In this document: piece after piece, positions 25,527-33,877 of the stretch
Layout: every line of letters starts with the position of its first letter
Numbering within the stretch: the first letter of the stretch is position 1
DNA from: Deinococcus yavapaiensis KR-236
Lineage (GTDB): Bacteria; Deinococcota; Deinococci; Deinococcales; Deinococcaceae
DNA: 64,000 bases
Direction of reading: 5' to 3'
NCBI RefSeq assembly: GCF_003217515.1
Contig: NZ_QJSX01000016.1
Coordinates: 1 to 64,000 of the forward strand
Program-made: the position numbers and the translations under genes
The notes under the pieces: model-generated
What the model was told of the DNA's origin: nothing
What the model saw: the letters and a program-made list of their open reading frames with translations, nothing else
Database searches by the model: none

Positions 25527-27278
25527 ATGCCTTCGGACCCTCCCCCCACCTCGCCTGAACTCGATTCGCTCGTTCAAGAGCAAGGCGAGATGGCCAACCG
25601 CATTCGCCACCACGACTGGGCGTCCACACCCCTCGGTCCTCCCAGCACTTGGCCGGACCCGCTGCGCACCTACATCCAGATGATGCTGGCGTCCAAGCAC
25701 CCCATGTACCTCGCGTGGACGCACGACCTCATCGCGTTGTACAACGACGCGTACCGACCCATCCTCGGCACGGACAAGCATCCGCACGCGCTCGGCGCGC
25801 GCACCGCCGACATCTTCGGGCAGGACGGTTACCCAGGCCTCAAACCCGTCTTCGACGCCGCGATCGAACGAGGGGAAAGCGCCGCGTTCGAAAATCACCT
25901 GGTGCCCTTGGTGCGTCACGGATACATGGAAGAATGCTACTTCGACGTCAGCTACACCCCGGTCCACGTGAATGGGCACGTGGCCGGCGTGTTCTGCTCC
26001 GTCACCGAAACCACCGAGCGGGTGCTCGCGGCGCGCCGCACCAAGACCCTCGCGGCGCTCACCGCGACCCTGCTCGGCTTGCACCACCCGGACGACGTCG
26101 TTCACGCGGCCTTGCACGTCGCCAACCTCAATCCGCACGACCTTCCGTGCGCCGTGGTGTACACGCCAAACGAGCAAGGTGAACTGCAGTGGCGTGGCGC
26201 GACCCGCTCCAACGACGAGCAGATGACGCGGTGGCAGCACACTCCCCCCGAATGGCAAACGACGCATCAAGCGCACGTTCTCGCCACGTCACCGCTCGCC
26301 GTCGGACCCTGGCCGGAACCTGTAACGCAAGTGGCGGTGTTCCCCCTCACGTCCTTTGAAGACCGACCGCTGGGATTGCTCGTCGTGGGTCTCAACGCGC
26401 GTCAGCGCTTCGACGACGCGTACCAAGACTTCTTGCGGTTGTTTCGTGGGCAACTCTCAGGCGCGTTGCGCGACGCGCTTTTGACAGAGGCGTTACGGCA
26501 ACGAAACGCTGATCTCGCGCGGGAACGGGAGTTGCTCAGCGAGCAAACCACGGTCCTCGCGCGCGAGCGGGAGCTGCTCAAAGAGCAAACCGCGGCCCTC
26601 GCGCACGCCAACGAGGAACTCGAAGCGTTCGCGTACGGCGTAGCGCACGACTTACGTACGCCCCTCCGGCACATCGCGAGCTTCAACGCCTTGCTGCGAA
26701 CGTCGCTCGGAAGCGGCGTGAACGAGAAGTCGGCGCGGTACTTGCAGGTGGTCGATCAAGCGGCGGCGCGCATGAGCAAACTCATCGACGCGATGCTGGA
26801 GTTGTCCCGAACGTCCCGGCAGCCCTTACGGATGGGCTTGGTGGATTTCGGGGCGCTCGTGGCGTCCGTGCGTGAAGAGCTGGAAGCGGAGGCGCCAGAA
26901 CGACCGGTAACATGGCATGTCGAGCCGTTGCCGTTAATGCTGGGCGATTCCGATTTGCTGCGGCAAGTGATGTTGAACTTGCTCGCCAACGCCGTGAAGT
27001 ACACGCGCGTCCAAGCGCGCGCGGTGATCGAGGTGCGCGTCGAGGAGCACCCGGAGGAATGGCGGGTGCTCGTGCGGGACAACGGAGTGGGATTCGACTC
27101 GAAGTACGCGGATAAGTTATTCAACGTGTTTCAACGATTGCATCGCCAAGAAGACTTCGAGGGCACAGGCGTGGGTCTCGCGAACGTGCGACGCATCGTG
27201 CATCGACACGGCGGACGCGTGTGGGCCGAAGGCATGCCGAATGAAGGGGCGACGTTCGGATTCACGTTGCCGAAGTAA
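25527..27278 (+). CDS. PAS-GAF sensor histidine kinase
   Basis: Start at ATG 25527, where the characteristic N-terminus begins. 583 residues, soluble. Residues ~25-150: PAS of the type found with phytochrome-like kinases (HDWASTPLGPPSTWPDPLR, YNDAYRPILGTDKHPHALG). ~165-315: GAF-like. ~320-368: coiled coil with a repeated ARERELL-S/K-EQT unit. ~370-440: HisKA with phospho-acceptor H374 in AYGVAHDLRTPLRHI. ~475-583: HATPase with NLLANAVKYT (N box), DNGVGF (G1) and GTGVGLANVRRI (G2). All catalytic boxes are intact. No response-regulator gene is adjacent. A coiled-coil protein gene follows 459 bp downstream; a paralogue of that protein also neighbours a kinase at 41-43.6 kb. Confidence 0.9.
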   Translation: MPSDPPPTSPELDSLVQEQGEMANRIRHHDWASTPLGPPSTWPDPLRTYIQMMLASKHPMYLAWTHDLIALYNDAYRPILGTDKHPHALGARTADIFGQDGYPGLKPVFDAAIERGESAAFENHLVPLVRHGYMEECYFDVSYTPVHVNGHVAGVFCSVTETTERVLAARRTKTLAALTATLLGLHHPDDVVHAALHVANLNPHDLPCAVVYTPNEQGELQWRGATRSNDEQMTRWQHTPPEWQTTHQAHVLATSPLAVGPWPEPVTQVAVFPLTSFEDRPLGLLVVGLNARQRFDDAYQDFLRLFRGQLSGALRDALLTEALRQRNADLARERELLSEQTTVLARERELLKEQTAALAHANEELEAFAYGVAHDLRTPLRHIASFNALLRTSLGSGVNEKSARYLQVVDQAAARMSKLIDAMLELSRTSRQPLRMGLVDFGALVASVREELEAEAPERPVTWHVEPLPLMLGDSDLLRQVMLNLLANAVKYTRVQARAVIEVRVEEHPEEWRVLVRDNGVGFDSKYADKLFNVFQRLHRQEDFEGTGVGLANVRRIVHRHGGRVWAEGMPNEGATFGFTLPK

Positions 27279-27549
27279 AGTTGATGATGGCACCCGAGCA
27301 TCCCCGGCTTCTCAGGACGCTCAACGCGGCGACGAGATCGATGCGAATCACGCGGAAGCCCGGCACGTTCGGCAGGCACGTGAACAACCCCTCTTCAGGG
27401 ATGAACACGGCCCGGTTTCGCAGACCGTGGAACGCGGGGGAGACGCGCTCAATGAAGCCGTCGACAACGTCTCGCCGTTGGCGCAACTGCGCGTCCCCGG
27501 TGTCTTCGAACGCATCCGGACTCGTACAACCGCGACATCACGTGCGTTG

Positions 27550-27617
27550 GCGTGCCCGTCGACCTCGATGGGTGCGGTCGACGGCAGGTACGACACGTCG
27601 CAGATCGACGCGGTCAC
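27550..27617 (-). pseudogene. Remnant tail of a calcineurin-like phosphoesterase
   Basis: Reads TASICDVSYLPSTAPIEVDG on the minus strand, close to the last-frame tail of the broken phosphoesterase at 3593 (NASICDVSYQPSNVPVQV). The catalytic part is absent. It shows that a second copy of that gene once lay here. Confidence 0.6.
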
Positions 27618-27737
27618 GATGAGCGCTCGCCGCCTTCATCCGCTTGCGTCGACCGCAGACACGCTCGGTCGTCACGCTTCGCGTGCATCAAAGGTGCTGC
27701 ACGCCTCCCGTCGGTCAACGGCGATACACTTGATGGG

Positions 27738-28628
27738 ATGTCCGACGAATCCGATGATCGCCGTGTTGCCGCCGAGCGTGCCTCTTTCGCTGCTGCCCGC
27801 GAGCACGTCGGTGCCGCCGGGTTCGCGCAGAGAGACGTCCTGGAACGCTTGATCGACGCGGGTCGAGAGCAAATTCAGTTCACGGTCTCGCTGCGTCAAG
27901 TCTTGACGATCACCTTGCAGCAACTGCACGCCCTGCCGCTCATGGACCTCCACCAAGCGGCCGAACCGCACGTCACCACCTTGGAGAGCATCGTGCAGTC
28001 GTCGCGCGCGCAACTCGAGACCGCTGACCGCTTGCGTGACAGCATCCAGCGGGCACTCGTGGAAGTGCGTGGCACGCCCATCGAGGACATCAGCGCGCAA
28101 GTGCTGACCAACCTCAGCCAAGTCGTGCAGCACCAAGCGGCGGACTTGGCGGCGCTGATCTCGTTGGCGCTCAACGAAGCGAGCACCGTCGAGCAAATCA
28201 CCACCTTGCAGCGTGTCAGCACGCAAGCCCACGAGCAACTTCAGCAGGCGAAGCACGAGCAGGCGGAGCGCGCCTTGATGCACCTCAACCAAATCAGTCA
28301 AGACGTGCTGACGCGGATTCGTGCGTTGGAGGCCAGCGGAACGACGCACGCGGAGCAAAAGAAGCAGCTGGAGCACGAAGCGTTGGCAGCGCGAGAGCAC
28401 ATTGCTCGCTTGGAGGCGAGCGCCAAGCTTGACGCGCAGGAAATCACTCGGTTGGAAGCGCAAGCGGAAGTGTCACGGGCGCGCACGGCGGAGTTGGAGG
28501 CGGCCGCCGCGAAGACGCAGGAGAAAATCGCGCGGCTACGCCAGCAAGTCGAAGTGCAGCATCACCGTGAGCGTGAAGCACAACAACACGCCGACCTCGA
28601 GGCGGGCTCGGATCCGTCCAGCACGTGA
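27738..28628 (+). CDS. Coiled-coil protein, paralogue of the protein at 41265
   Basis: 296 residues from ATG 27738. Residues ~10-60 contain FAAAREHVGAAGFAQRDVLERLIDAGREQI; ~60-190 are helical (LQQLHALPLMDLHQAAEPHVTTLESIVQSS, ADRLRDSIQRALVEVRGTPIEDISAQVL); ~190-285 are a long heptad-rich coiled coil (EQLQQAKHEQAERALMHL, LEASGTTHAEQKKQLEHE, AEVSRARTAELEAAAAK). No membrane segment, no catalytic motif. The paralogue at 41265 has exactly the same length and roughly two-thirds identical residues. Each of the two lies next to a sensor kinase gene. Function unknown; a scaffold or signal-transducing partner of the kinase is a guess. Confidence 0.8.
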   Translation: MSDESDDRRVAAERASFAAAREHVGAAGFAQRDVLERLIDAGREQIQFTVSLRQVLTITLQQLHALPLMDLHQAAEPHVTTLESIVQSSRAQLETADRLRDSIQRALVEVRGTPIEDISAQVLTNLSQVVQHQAADLAALISLALNEASTVEQITTLQRVSTQAHEQLQQAKHEQAERALMHLNQISQDVLTRIRALEASGTTHAEQKKQLEHEALAAREHIARLEASAKLDAQEITRLEAQAEVSRARTAELEAAAAKTQEKIARLRQQVEVQHHREREAQQHADLEAGSDPSST

Positions 28629-28785
28629 CGACGGTTCGTGTGACTTCACGTGAAGCTGCTTGGCGTTCACGAATCGATCAAGTCACGCGTCCTCAAGCAC
28701 GTGGACATCACAACGGATGGACGACGCTTCACGATGACCTTCCCGCGTTGCATTTGCTGACCTTACGCGTTGCTTGTCAAGGCAT

Positions 28786-28815
28786 AAAAAAAGCCCCTGG
28801 TTCCGCGCCAGGGGG
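28786..28815 (-). terminator. Intrinsic terminator for leftward transcription
   Basis: Arms 28793-28800 and 28808-28815 (8 bp, GC-rich) with a run of seven A's (28786-28792) to the left, i.e. a U-run on the minus strand. A textbook Rho-independent terminator shape. Confidence 0.65.
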
Positions 28816-28864
28816 TGTAAGGGTCAAGGACAAAGCTCAACTCGAACACCTACAGGAGGAATGC

Positions 28865-29017
28865 ATGGATCGAGAAGGTGATCTCAAGCCGGCAGGGAAG
28901 CAGAACGGCCTTCCACTTCATGACTGCCTGTTGTCGCGTTGCTTGACATTGACTTCGCGGAAGTCCTTGATGACCCCAACGAGAACAAGGTACGTTGCAC
29001 GGCTGCTTGAAGGGTAG
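28865..29017 (+). CDS. Possible 50-residue protein with strong ribosome site
   Basis: ATG 28865 is preceded by AGGAGGA at 28854-28860, one of the best ribosome sites in the window. The peptide is hydrophilic and basic with two Cys (LPLHDCLLSRCLTLTSRKS). No family recognised; the Shine-Dalgarno match alone makes it worth listing. Confidence 0.3.
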   Translation: MDREGDLKPAGKQNGLPLHDCLLSRCLTLTSRKSLMTPTRTRYVARLLEG

Positions 29018-29197
29018 GAGGGGCGTCAGGACGTGACCACCTCGTTCACGTGTACCTCTGGAGCTTCGTGAAGTCACGTTCATCAAGGGTTGCGCTTCGA
29101 TCCACGTCACACGACGAGCAGCGCTCCACCTGCTGATTACGGCAGAAAAACGTTTTCGGCTGCCGCGATGCTGAGATGAAGCAACACGGAGAGCTGT

Positions 29198-29635
29198 TTA
29201 TGCTTCCTGCCGACGAACCATCATCCGCGAGAACCCCCGCAAACAACGAATCCTTCCATGAACCTGCAAAAAATCAAACTTCATCTCCCTGGGAATTTCG
29301 TCCTGCACCGTCACTCGATCATGCGCATGAAACGCCAGGCGAGTCGGCGGCCAAGGATCGGTTTCGGCAACGACCTCTTTTCCTTCATCTTGCTGAAACG
29401 CGAACAGCACGCCGGTTTCATTTGCCGTTACACGAACGCTATGACGATCTCCTAGCATTTGATCCCGCTCCTCGTACGCCACCCGTTCATCGTGCCTCAA
29501 CGTCAACGAAGTCGTTTCCGTGCGCTTGTCGTGCAGGATGTGCTGGTCCAACCACGCCAGCGAGGCACGGTTCATCTGCATGCCACCAGCGGCGTTCGTC
29601 ATCGCCGCGAAGGCGGCTTGCAGTCTTGGGATCAA
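29198..29635 (-). CDS. Hypothetical protein or fragment, 145 residues
   Basis: The frame encodes LQAAFAAMTNAAGGMQMNRA, LAWLDQHILHD and SVRVTANETGVLFAFQQDEGK, which read like genuine protein. The true start is unclear: similar protein-like stretches continue upstream in other frames as far as ~29950, so it may be the end of a larger frameshifted gene. No family recognised. Confidence 0.35.
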   Translation of the reverse strand: MIPRLQAAFAAMTNAAGGMQMNRASLAWLDQHILHDKRTETTSLTLRHDERVAYEERDQMLGDRHSVRVTANETGVLFAFQQDEGKEVVAETDPWPPTRLAFHAHDRVTVQDEIPREMKFDFLQVHGRIRCLRGFSRMMVRRQEA

Positions 29636-30064
29636 TGCCAGAACCGCTGTCGGCCCCTCGTTGAGCCGACCTGTGAAACGACCTCCACATCGTTCACCCG
29701 CGCCCCGTTCAGGTCACGCCCACCCAGCGGCCGTCCGTCGTCTCCTGGAGGAAGTGCAGAAGTGAGGCCATTCCTTCCATGCCAACTCCGGAGCGGCGGA
29801 CTGCTTCGTGTGATGCGCTTCAACTCGAGCCGTAACGCCTCCAAGCTCTCCACGCGGCCGCACTCGAACGTACAAGAACGTACAACCACGCCGGGTCAGA
29901 CAAGAAGCCCTGCGATCTCCCTGGTACGGCTCGAACGACATGACCGAAGCAGAGATGGAAGTTACCGCGGCGTTGAAGACGGGGAGGAGGTTGTACTTCG
30001 ATCATCGTGATTCCGACAGGATGCCCAGCCGGAATCAACTCGTCCGGGATTCCTGACCATCCTT

Positions 30065-30093
30065 GCAAGCGCCTTCGACTGGAAGGCGCTTGC
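30065..30093. terminator. 12-bp perfect hairpin
   Basis: Arms 30065-30076 and 30082-30093, 5-base loop, in a gene-poor stretch. No strong U-run. Confidence 0.4.
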
Positions 30094-30159
30094 TTCGTGT
30101 CAGCCTCGAAGAAGGTACGCTCGATCAGCGTTACGAAGAGCGTCGACTCACGGCGCAGC

Positions 30160-30290
30160 CCACACGATCTTTTCCTGATCAGCGCTCGAGAAGGGCGCGT
30201 TCTTCTTTGTCTGGCGGCGAACGCTTGAAGGCGTAAAAAGAGCGCCGTCCTTCCCGCTTGGTGTTTCCCGCGGCGTTCACCTTCTTGCCA
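30160..30290. repeat. Dispersed intergenic repeat, copy A
   Basis: Begins with ACGATCTTTTCCTGATCAGCGCT and continues past GAAGGGCGC...TTCTTC to GTAAAAAGAGCGCCG...CTTCCCGC. It aligns along ~110 bp with copy B at 31096; the first ~45 bp also match copies at 46721 and 47463. The core (AGCGC..GAAGGGCGC then T-rich) is a terminator-like hairpin. Lies upstream of the cupin gene. Confidence 0.6.
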
Positions 30291-30476
30291 GGCGGATGAC
30301 GTTCCCATTGCGCGACGAATGAGCCTGCCGTGAAGAAGAATTGGTTCATCTGCGTCCAAACCAGCCCTCATCCGCCGTACCGTGAAGTGTCGCAGCGACG
30401 CCACGGAACGTTCCGTTCATCCCTGCCGCCCCTGCCTGAAAGCAAGAGGGCGCTTGACCGACGCCCAGGAGGAACC

Positions 30477-30971
30477 ATGCAAGGCACGCCACGCACGACC
30501 GCCTTCGCCCTGACCGTCCCTGCCGTCTTTGTCCTTTCCATGACCGCCTTGTCCGCGCAGAGCACATCCACGCCCGACGTGGCCATGAACACTTCCAACA
30601 TGAAGTGGCAACCCGGCCCGCCCAACCTGCCCGCCGGAACGCAAATCATCGTGCTGCAAGGTGACCCGTCCAAAGCGGGCGGCATCGCCACGATCCGCCT
30701 AAAGTTCCCAGCAGGCGCCGTCATTGCACCTCACAAGCACTCGACGGATGAAGCAGCCACCGTCATTTCAGGACGCTTCCACGTCGCTCCTGGAGATACC
30801 CTCGATCCGTCCAAAGGCACGACGCTCATGGCGGGAGGCTACACGACGCTCATGGCCGGACACCACCACTTCGCCTGGGTGGACGGCGTCACGGTCGTAC
30901 AATTCACAGGGGCAGGCCCGCTCGACATCGAATACCTCAATCCAGCAGATGACCCGAGCCAGCACAAGTAA
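30477..30971 (+). CDS. Secreted cupin-domain protein
   Basis: ATG 30477 directly after AGGAGGAACC. 164 residues: signal peptide (FALTVPAVFVLSMTALSAQ), then a single cupin with WQPGPPNLPAGTQIIVLQGD, KFPAGAVIAPHKHSTDEAATVISGRFHV and MAGHHHFAWVDGVTVVQFTG. The two cupin motifs hold the expected metal ligands (HKH...E in motif 1, HHH in motif 2 with the order slightly varied). Exported single-domain cupins of this type are often annotated as DUF4437/ChrR-like; the substrate is unknown. The gene is bracketed by copies of one intergenic repeat. Confidence 0.8.
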   Translation: MQGTPRTTAFALTVPAVFVLSMTALSAQSTSTPDVAMNTSNMKWQPGPPNLPAGTQIIVLQGDPSKAGGIATIRLKFPAGAVIAPHKHSTDEAATVISGRFHVAPGDTLDPSKGTTLMAGGYTTLMAGHHHFAWVDGVTVVQFTGAGPLDIEYLNPADDPSQHK

Positions 30972-31095
30972 TCGGCGCGTCATACACCGAACATCGAGAC
31001 TGGCCGGTGACACCAAGGAAGAGGGCTGCAACGCGAATGACCTTGAGGGCTCATCGCGTCCCCGAAAGACCGTCCGGCTGAACAGTGAGGCAGAC

Positions 31096-31300
31096 GACGC
31101 GATCCTTTCCTTACCAGCGCCCCAGAAGGGCGCTTTCTTCCTTGCCCAACGGCAAGGACTTCAAAGCCGTAAAAAGTGCGCCGCCTTTCCCGCTCAACGT
31201 TTCACCTTCCCCAACTCCGTGACTCACGTGTTGACTGTCACGCCCTTTGTCTCGACAATTCAATCCACCCAGCTTCGACGTGCGCGAAGACGACACCGTG
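31096..31300. repeat. Dispersed intergenic repeat, copy B
   Basis: Starts GACGCGATCCTTTCCTTACCAGCGCC and carries the GAAGGGCGCTTTCTTC hairpin/T-run that likely ends the cupin transcript. Aligns with copy A through the GTAAAAAG...GCGCCG part. Its right end (GTGTTGACTGTCACGCCCT ... CAGCTTCGAC) is matched at 47560-47612 next to copy D, so copies B and D share about 150 bp. Confidence 0.6.
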
Positions 31301-31681
31301 CGGATCCGCATCCTCGAACCGTCCACGCACGCCATCACCGTCAACGAAGTGCGCGAACTCCTCGCCGCCATCGCCGTGAAGCCGCCGAGGGACGATCGTA
31401 CGCTCAGCGATTTGCTCGAACGTGCGACGTTTAGCCAAGGCTCTGCGGTCCTGTTCGAACTGCTGCGTACGAAACTCGGACGGTCGACCGAAGTTCAATA
31501 CGACGGGTCCTGTCACTTATACGCACGCGACGAACAACGCAAACAAATCAAGTTGCACGGCAACACGCGCAAAGCCAGAAGCGCGTTGGTGCGGCGTTCA
31601 CAGCGCACCTTGCGTCATTTGAACTCGTTCAACCACGCGCGTACCCTCGATGACCATAAAGTCGATGTCTGCCTTTCGTGA
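31247..31681 (+). CDS. Hypothetical protein, 144 residues
   Basis: The frame opens with TTG at 31247 inside the end of repeat copy B. The body (VREDDTVRIRILEPSTHAIT, VNEVRELLAAIAVKPPRDDR, TLSDLLERATFSQGSAVLFE, LLRTKLGRSTEVQYDG) reads as a soluble alpha/beta protein, followed by a basic tail. No ribosome site is clear, so the start may be elsewhere. No family recognised. Confidence 0.45.
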   Translation: MSRQFNPPSFDVREDDTVRIRILEPSTHAITVNEVRELLAAIAVKPPRDDRTLSDLLERATFSQGSAVLFELLRTKLGRSTEVQYDGSCHLYARDEQRKQIKLHGNTRKARSALVRRSQRTLRHLNSFNHARTLDDHKVDVCLS

Positions 31682-32116
31682 CCGGCGACCGCTGCAGCCC
31701 AACCTTCAACTTGACACGCCGGTCACCTCGCTCGACGGTAACACGAGTTGCCGTTGCTCGGACGACCGCACCACGCCATTGCATTCGAACACCCGCCGCA
31801 TCACGACGTTCGACGTCCTCGACTCCGGACGGACCGGTCCGCGTGCACGCTCGCGCCCGCACGTGCGCGTGCCACCTCCCCCGTACATCAGCGTTAAAAT
31901 CAGCGGTTGGTCGAGCTCTCGACTGGTACTTTGGCGAGGTGACCCCTCCGACTTGAACGACCCATAAGGCGGGCCGTGCGTTGAAGACGAACTTGCGCGG
32001 TCACCAAGGCAAATCGATTCAGATTGATCAGCCAGGTTGGTTCGCGTTGGGAACGCCGACTTTTGAGAAGAACCTTTCCAAGAACTCCCGTCCGTGTGTG
32101 AGGAACACGTACCTTC
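31682..32116. other. Intergenic region before the mannose-6-P isomerase operon
   Basis: No gene recognised. AGATTGATCAGCC and neighbouring AT-rich bases near 32015-32035 are a possible promoter location for the operon, but I cannot define -10 and -35 boxes. Confidence 0.35.
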
Positions 32117-33877
32117 ATGACGTACCGCCGTACCACGCAACCCCTCGCGCCCGCCCGCGCTCCGCGCCCCGTGAGCGCGTACGACCCGTACCCGACCGTC
32201 GACCTCACCCCGAACGCCGTGCAAATCGGATTCGACGCGCTCGCAGGGCGCCTCGCTCGCCACGACGCCATCGCCCTCGACGGCATGCCGGGCGTGCTGT
32301 GGGATGATCTGCGCGACCGACTCGACGTGGCCCTCCTCGCCCTCGGCAAGCGCGCCGAATGGCTCGACGCACGCCGTGCCTTCAAAAAGCCGCGCGACCT
32401 CGACGCGCTCGTACGACCGTACCTTGGCGGGAACGACCCGTTGTTCGGCACGCGCTGCCCCCTGGTCCTCGCAGATTTCTTCGAGGAAACAGCCGACCTC
32501 GGCTCGCCCCACGCGGACCTTCGCGTCGTGTACGGACCAGGCGCAGCCCTGCTCGCCCCGACAGCCGCGCTCGTGTACGTGGAACTCCCGAAGAACGAGG
32601 TGCAGTTTCGCGCGCGCGCCGGCATCCCCACGAACCTCGGCAGGATGGACGCCGCGCCGCCGAAAGAGGCGTACAAACGCAGCTACTTCGTGGACTGGCC
32701 GGTGCTGGCGCGTCACAAGCGCGACGTGCTGCATCGCGTGGAAGTCTTCGTGGACGCGCAACGCCCGGACGAACCAACCTTCGCGGACGCGGCCGACGTG
32801 CGAGACGCACTTCACGCCTTGGCACGGCGACCGTTCCGCGCACGCCCGTGGTTCGAGCCTGGCCCGTGGGGCGGGCAGTGGATCAAACGCCTGCTTCCAA
32901 ACCTCGCGCCGGACGCGCCGAACCTCGCGTGGAGCTTCGAACTTATCGCGCCTGAAAACGGCTTGCTGCTCGCGGGCGGCGGGCTGCTCGAACTCGCGTT
33001 CGAATGGCTCATGCTGCACGCCGGGAACGACGTGCTCGGCGAGGCGTTCGCGCGCTTCGGCACCGCGTTCCCCATCCGCTTCGACTGGCTCGACACCGTC
33101 GAAGGCGGCAACCTCAGCCTCCAGGTGCATCCCACGCCCGAGTACCTCCGCGCGCACTTCGGCGAGACCTTCACGCAAGACGAAACGTATTACATCCTGC
33201 ACGCCGACGAAGGGGCTCACGTCTACCTCGGCTTCCAAGAAGGTGTGGATCCGCACGCGTTCCGCCGCGACCTAGAGCACAGCCTCGCCACGGGCGAAGC
33301 GGTGAACGTCGAGCAGTACGTGCAACGGCACCCCGCGCACACGGGCGACCTGTTCTTGATTCCGAACGGCACCGTGCACTGCTCCGGAACAGGCAGCTTG
33401 GTACTCGAGATCAGCGCCACGCCGTACATCTTCACGTTCAAGCTGTACGACTGGCTGCGACTCGACCTCGACGGCAACCCACGGCCCCTCAACATCACGC
33501 GCGCCTTCGACAACCTCGATTTCGAGCGTCAAGGCGAACGCGCGGCGCGCGAACTCCTCAGCGTCCCAGTCGTGCTTGAATCAGGTGACGGCTGGGAGCG
33601 CTGGCAGCTCCCCACGCACCCGGAGCACTTCTACGACGTGCACCGCGTCCACCTCAGCGGCACCGCGCACCTTTCCACCGACGACCGCTGCCACGTGCTC
33701 GCCGTCGTGTCCGGTACGAGCGTACGCGTGCAAGTGAACGGCGCGCCCGACGCGACGTACCGCTTCGCGGAAACCTTCGTCGTGCCCGCCGCCGCCCGCT
33801 CGTACCGCCTCACGAGCGAGAACGGACCTGCCACGGTCGTCCTCGCGTTCGTCAAACCCGGCCGTGGAGGTGCGTGA
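32117..33877 (+). CDS. manA: Class I mannose-6-phosphate isomerase with N-terminal kinase-like domain
   Basis: 586 residues, about 250 longer than a minimal isomerase. The C-terminal ~340 residues are type-I phosphomannose isomerase: GPWGGQWIKRLLP, NLSLQVHPTPEYLRAHFG with zinc-ligand H338 in the LQVHP motif, DETYYILHADEGAHVYLGF, GDLFLIPNGTVHCSG and LEISATPYIFTFKLYDWLRLD. The N-terminal ~240 residues (FDALAGRLARHDAIALDGMP, VVYGPGAALLAP, YVELPKNEVQFRARAG, WPVLARHKRDVLHRVEVFVD) resemble the uridine-kinase-like domain fused to isomerases in some bacteria. It would convert mannose-6-P and fructose-6-P. A ROK kinase gene overlaps the stop by 4 bp, giving a kinase plus isomerase pair for mannose use. 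Confidence 0.85.
   Translation: MTYRRTTQPLAPARAPRPVSAYDPYPTVDLTPNAVQIGFDALAGRLARHDAIALDGMPGVLWDDLRDRLDVALLALGKRAEWLDARRAFKKPRDLDALVRPYLGGNDPLFGTRCPLVLADFFEETADLGSPHADLRVVYGPGAALLAPTAALVYVELPKNEVQFRARAGIPTNLGRMDAAPPKEAYKRSYFVDWPVLARHKRDVLHRVEVFVDAQRPDEPTFADAADVRDALHALARRPFRARPWFEPGPWGGQWIKRLLPNLAPDAPNLAWSFELIAPENGLLLAGGGLLELAFEWLMLHAGNDVLGEAFARFGTAFPIRFDWLDTVEGGNLSLQVHPTPEYLRAHFGETFTQDETYYILHADEGAHVYLGFQEGVDPHAFRRDLEHSLATGEAVNVEQYVQRHPAHTGDLFLIPNGTVHCSGTGSLVLEISATPYIFTFKLYDWLRLDLDGNPRPLNITRAFDNLDFERQGERAARELLSVPVVLESGDGWERWQLPTHPEHFYDVHRVHLSGTAHLSTDDRCHVLAVVSGTSVRVQVNGAPDATYRFAETFVVPAAARSYRLTSENGPATVVLAFVKPGRGGA

Larger units (their letters stand above)
28629..29197. other. Intergenic region with a leftward terminator
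   Basis: Apart from the terminator at 28791-28815 and the small frame at 28865 listed separately, nothing is supportable. The leftward terminator has no obvious gene feeding it, which suggests a lost minus-strand gene. Confidence 0.35.

Noticed and set aside
29820..30404. 194-codon minus-strand frame before the cupin gene
   Set aside because: Arg-rich with no family; it runs through repeat copy A, which is non-coding in the other copies.
31706..33256. 516-codon minus-strand frame opposite manA
   Set aside because: Composition of an antisense shadow; the plus strand has clear isomerase motifs.
32304..33275. 323-codon plus frame overlapping manA in another phase
   Set aside because: Ser/Thr/Arg/Cys-rich out-of-phase shadow of the isomerase gene.
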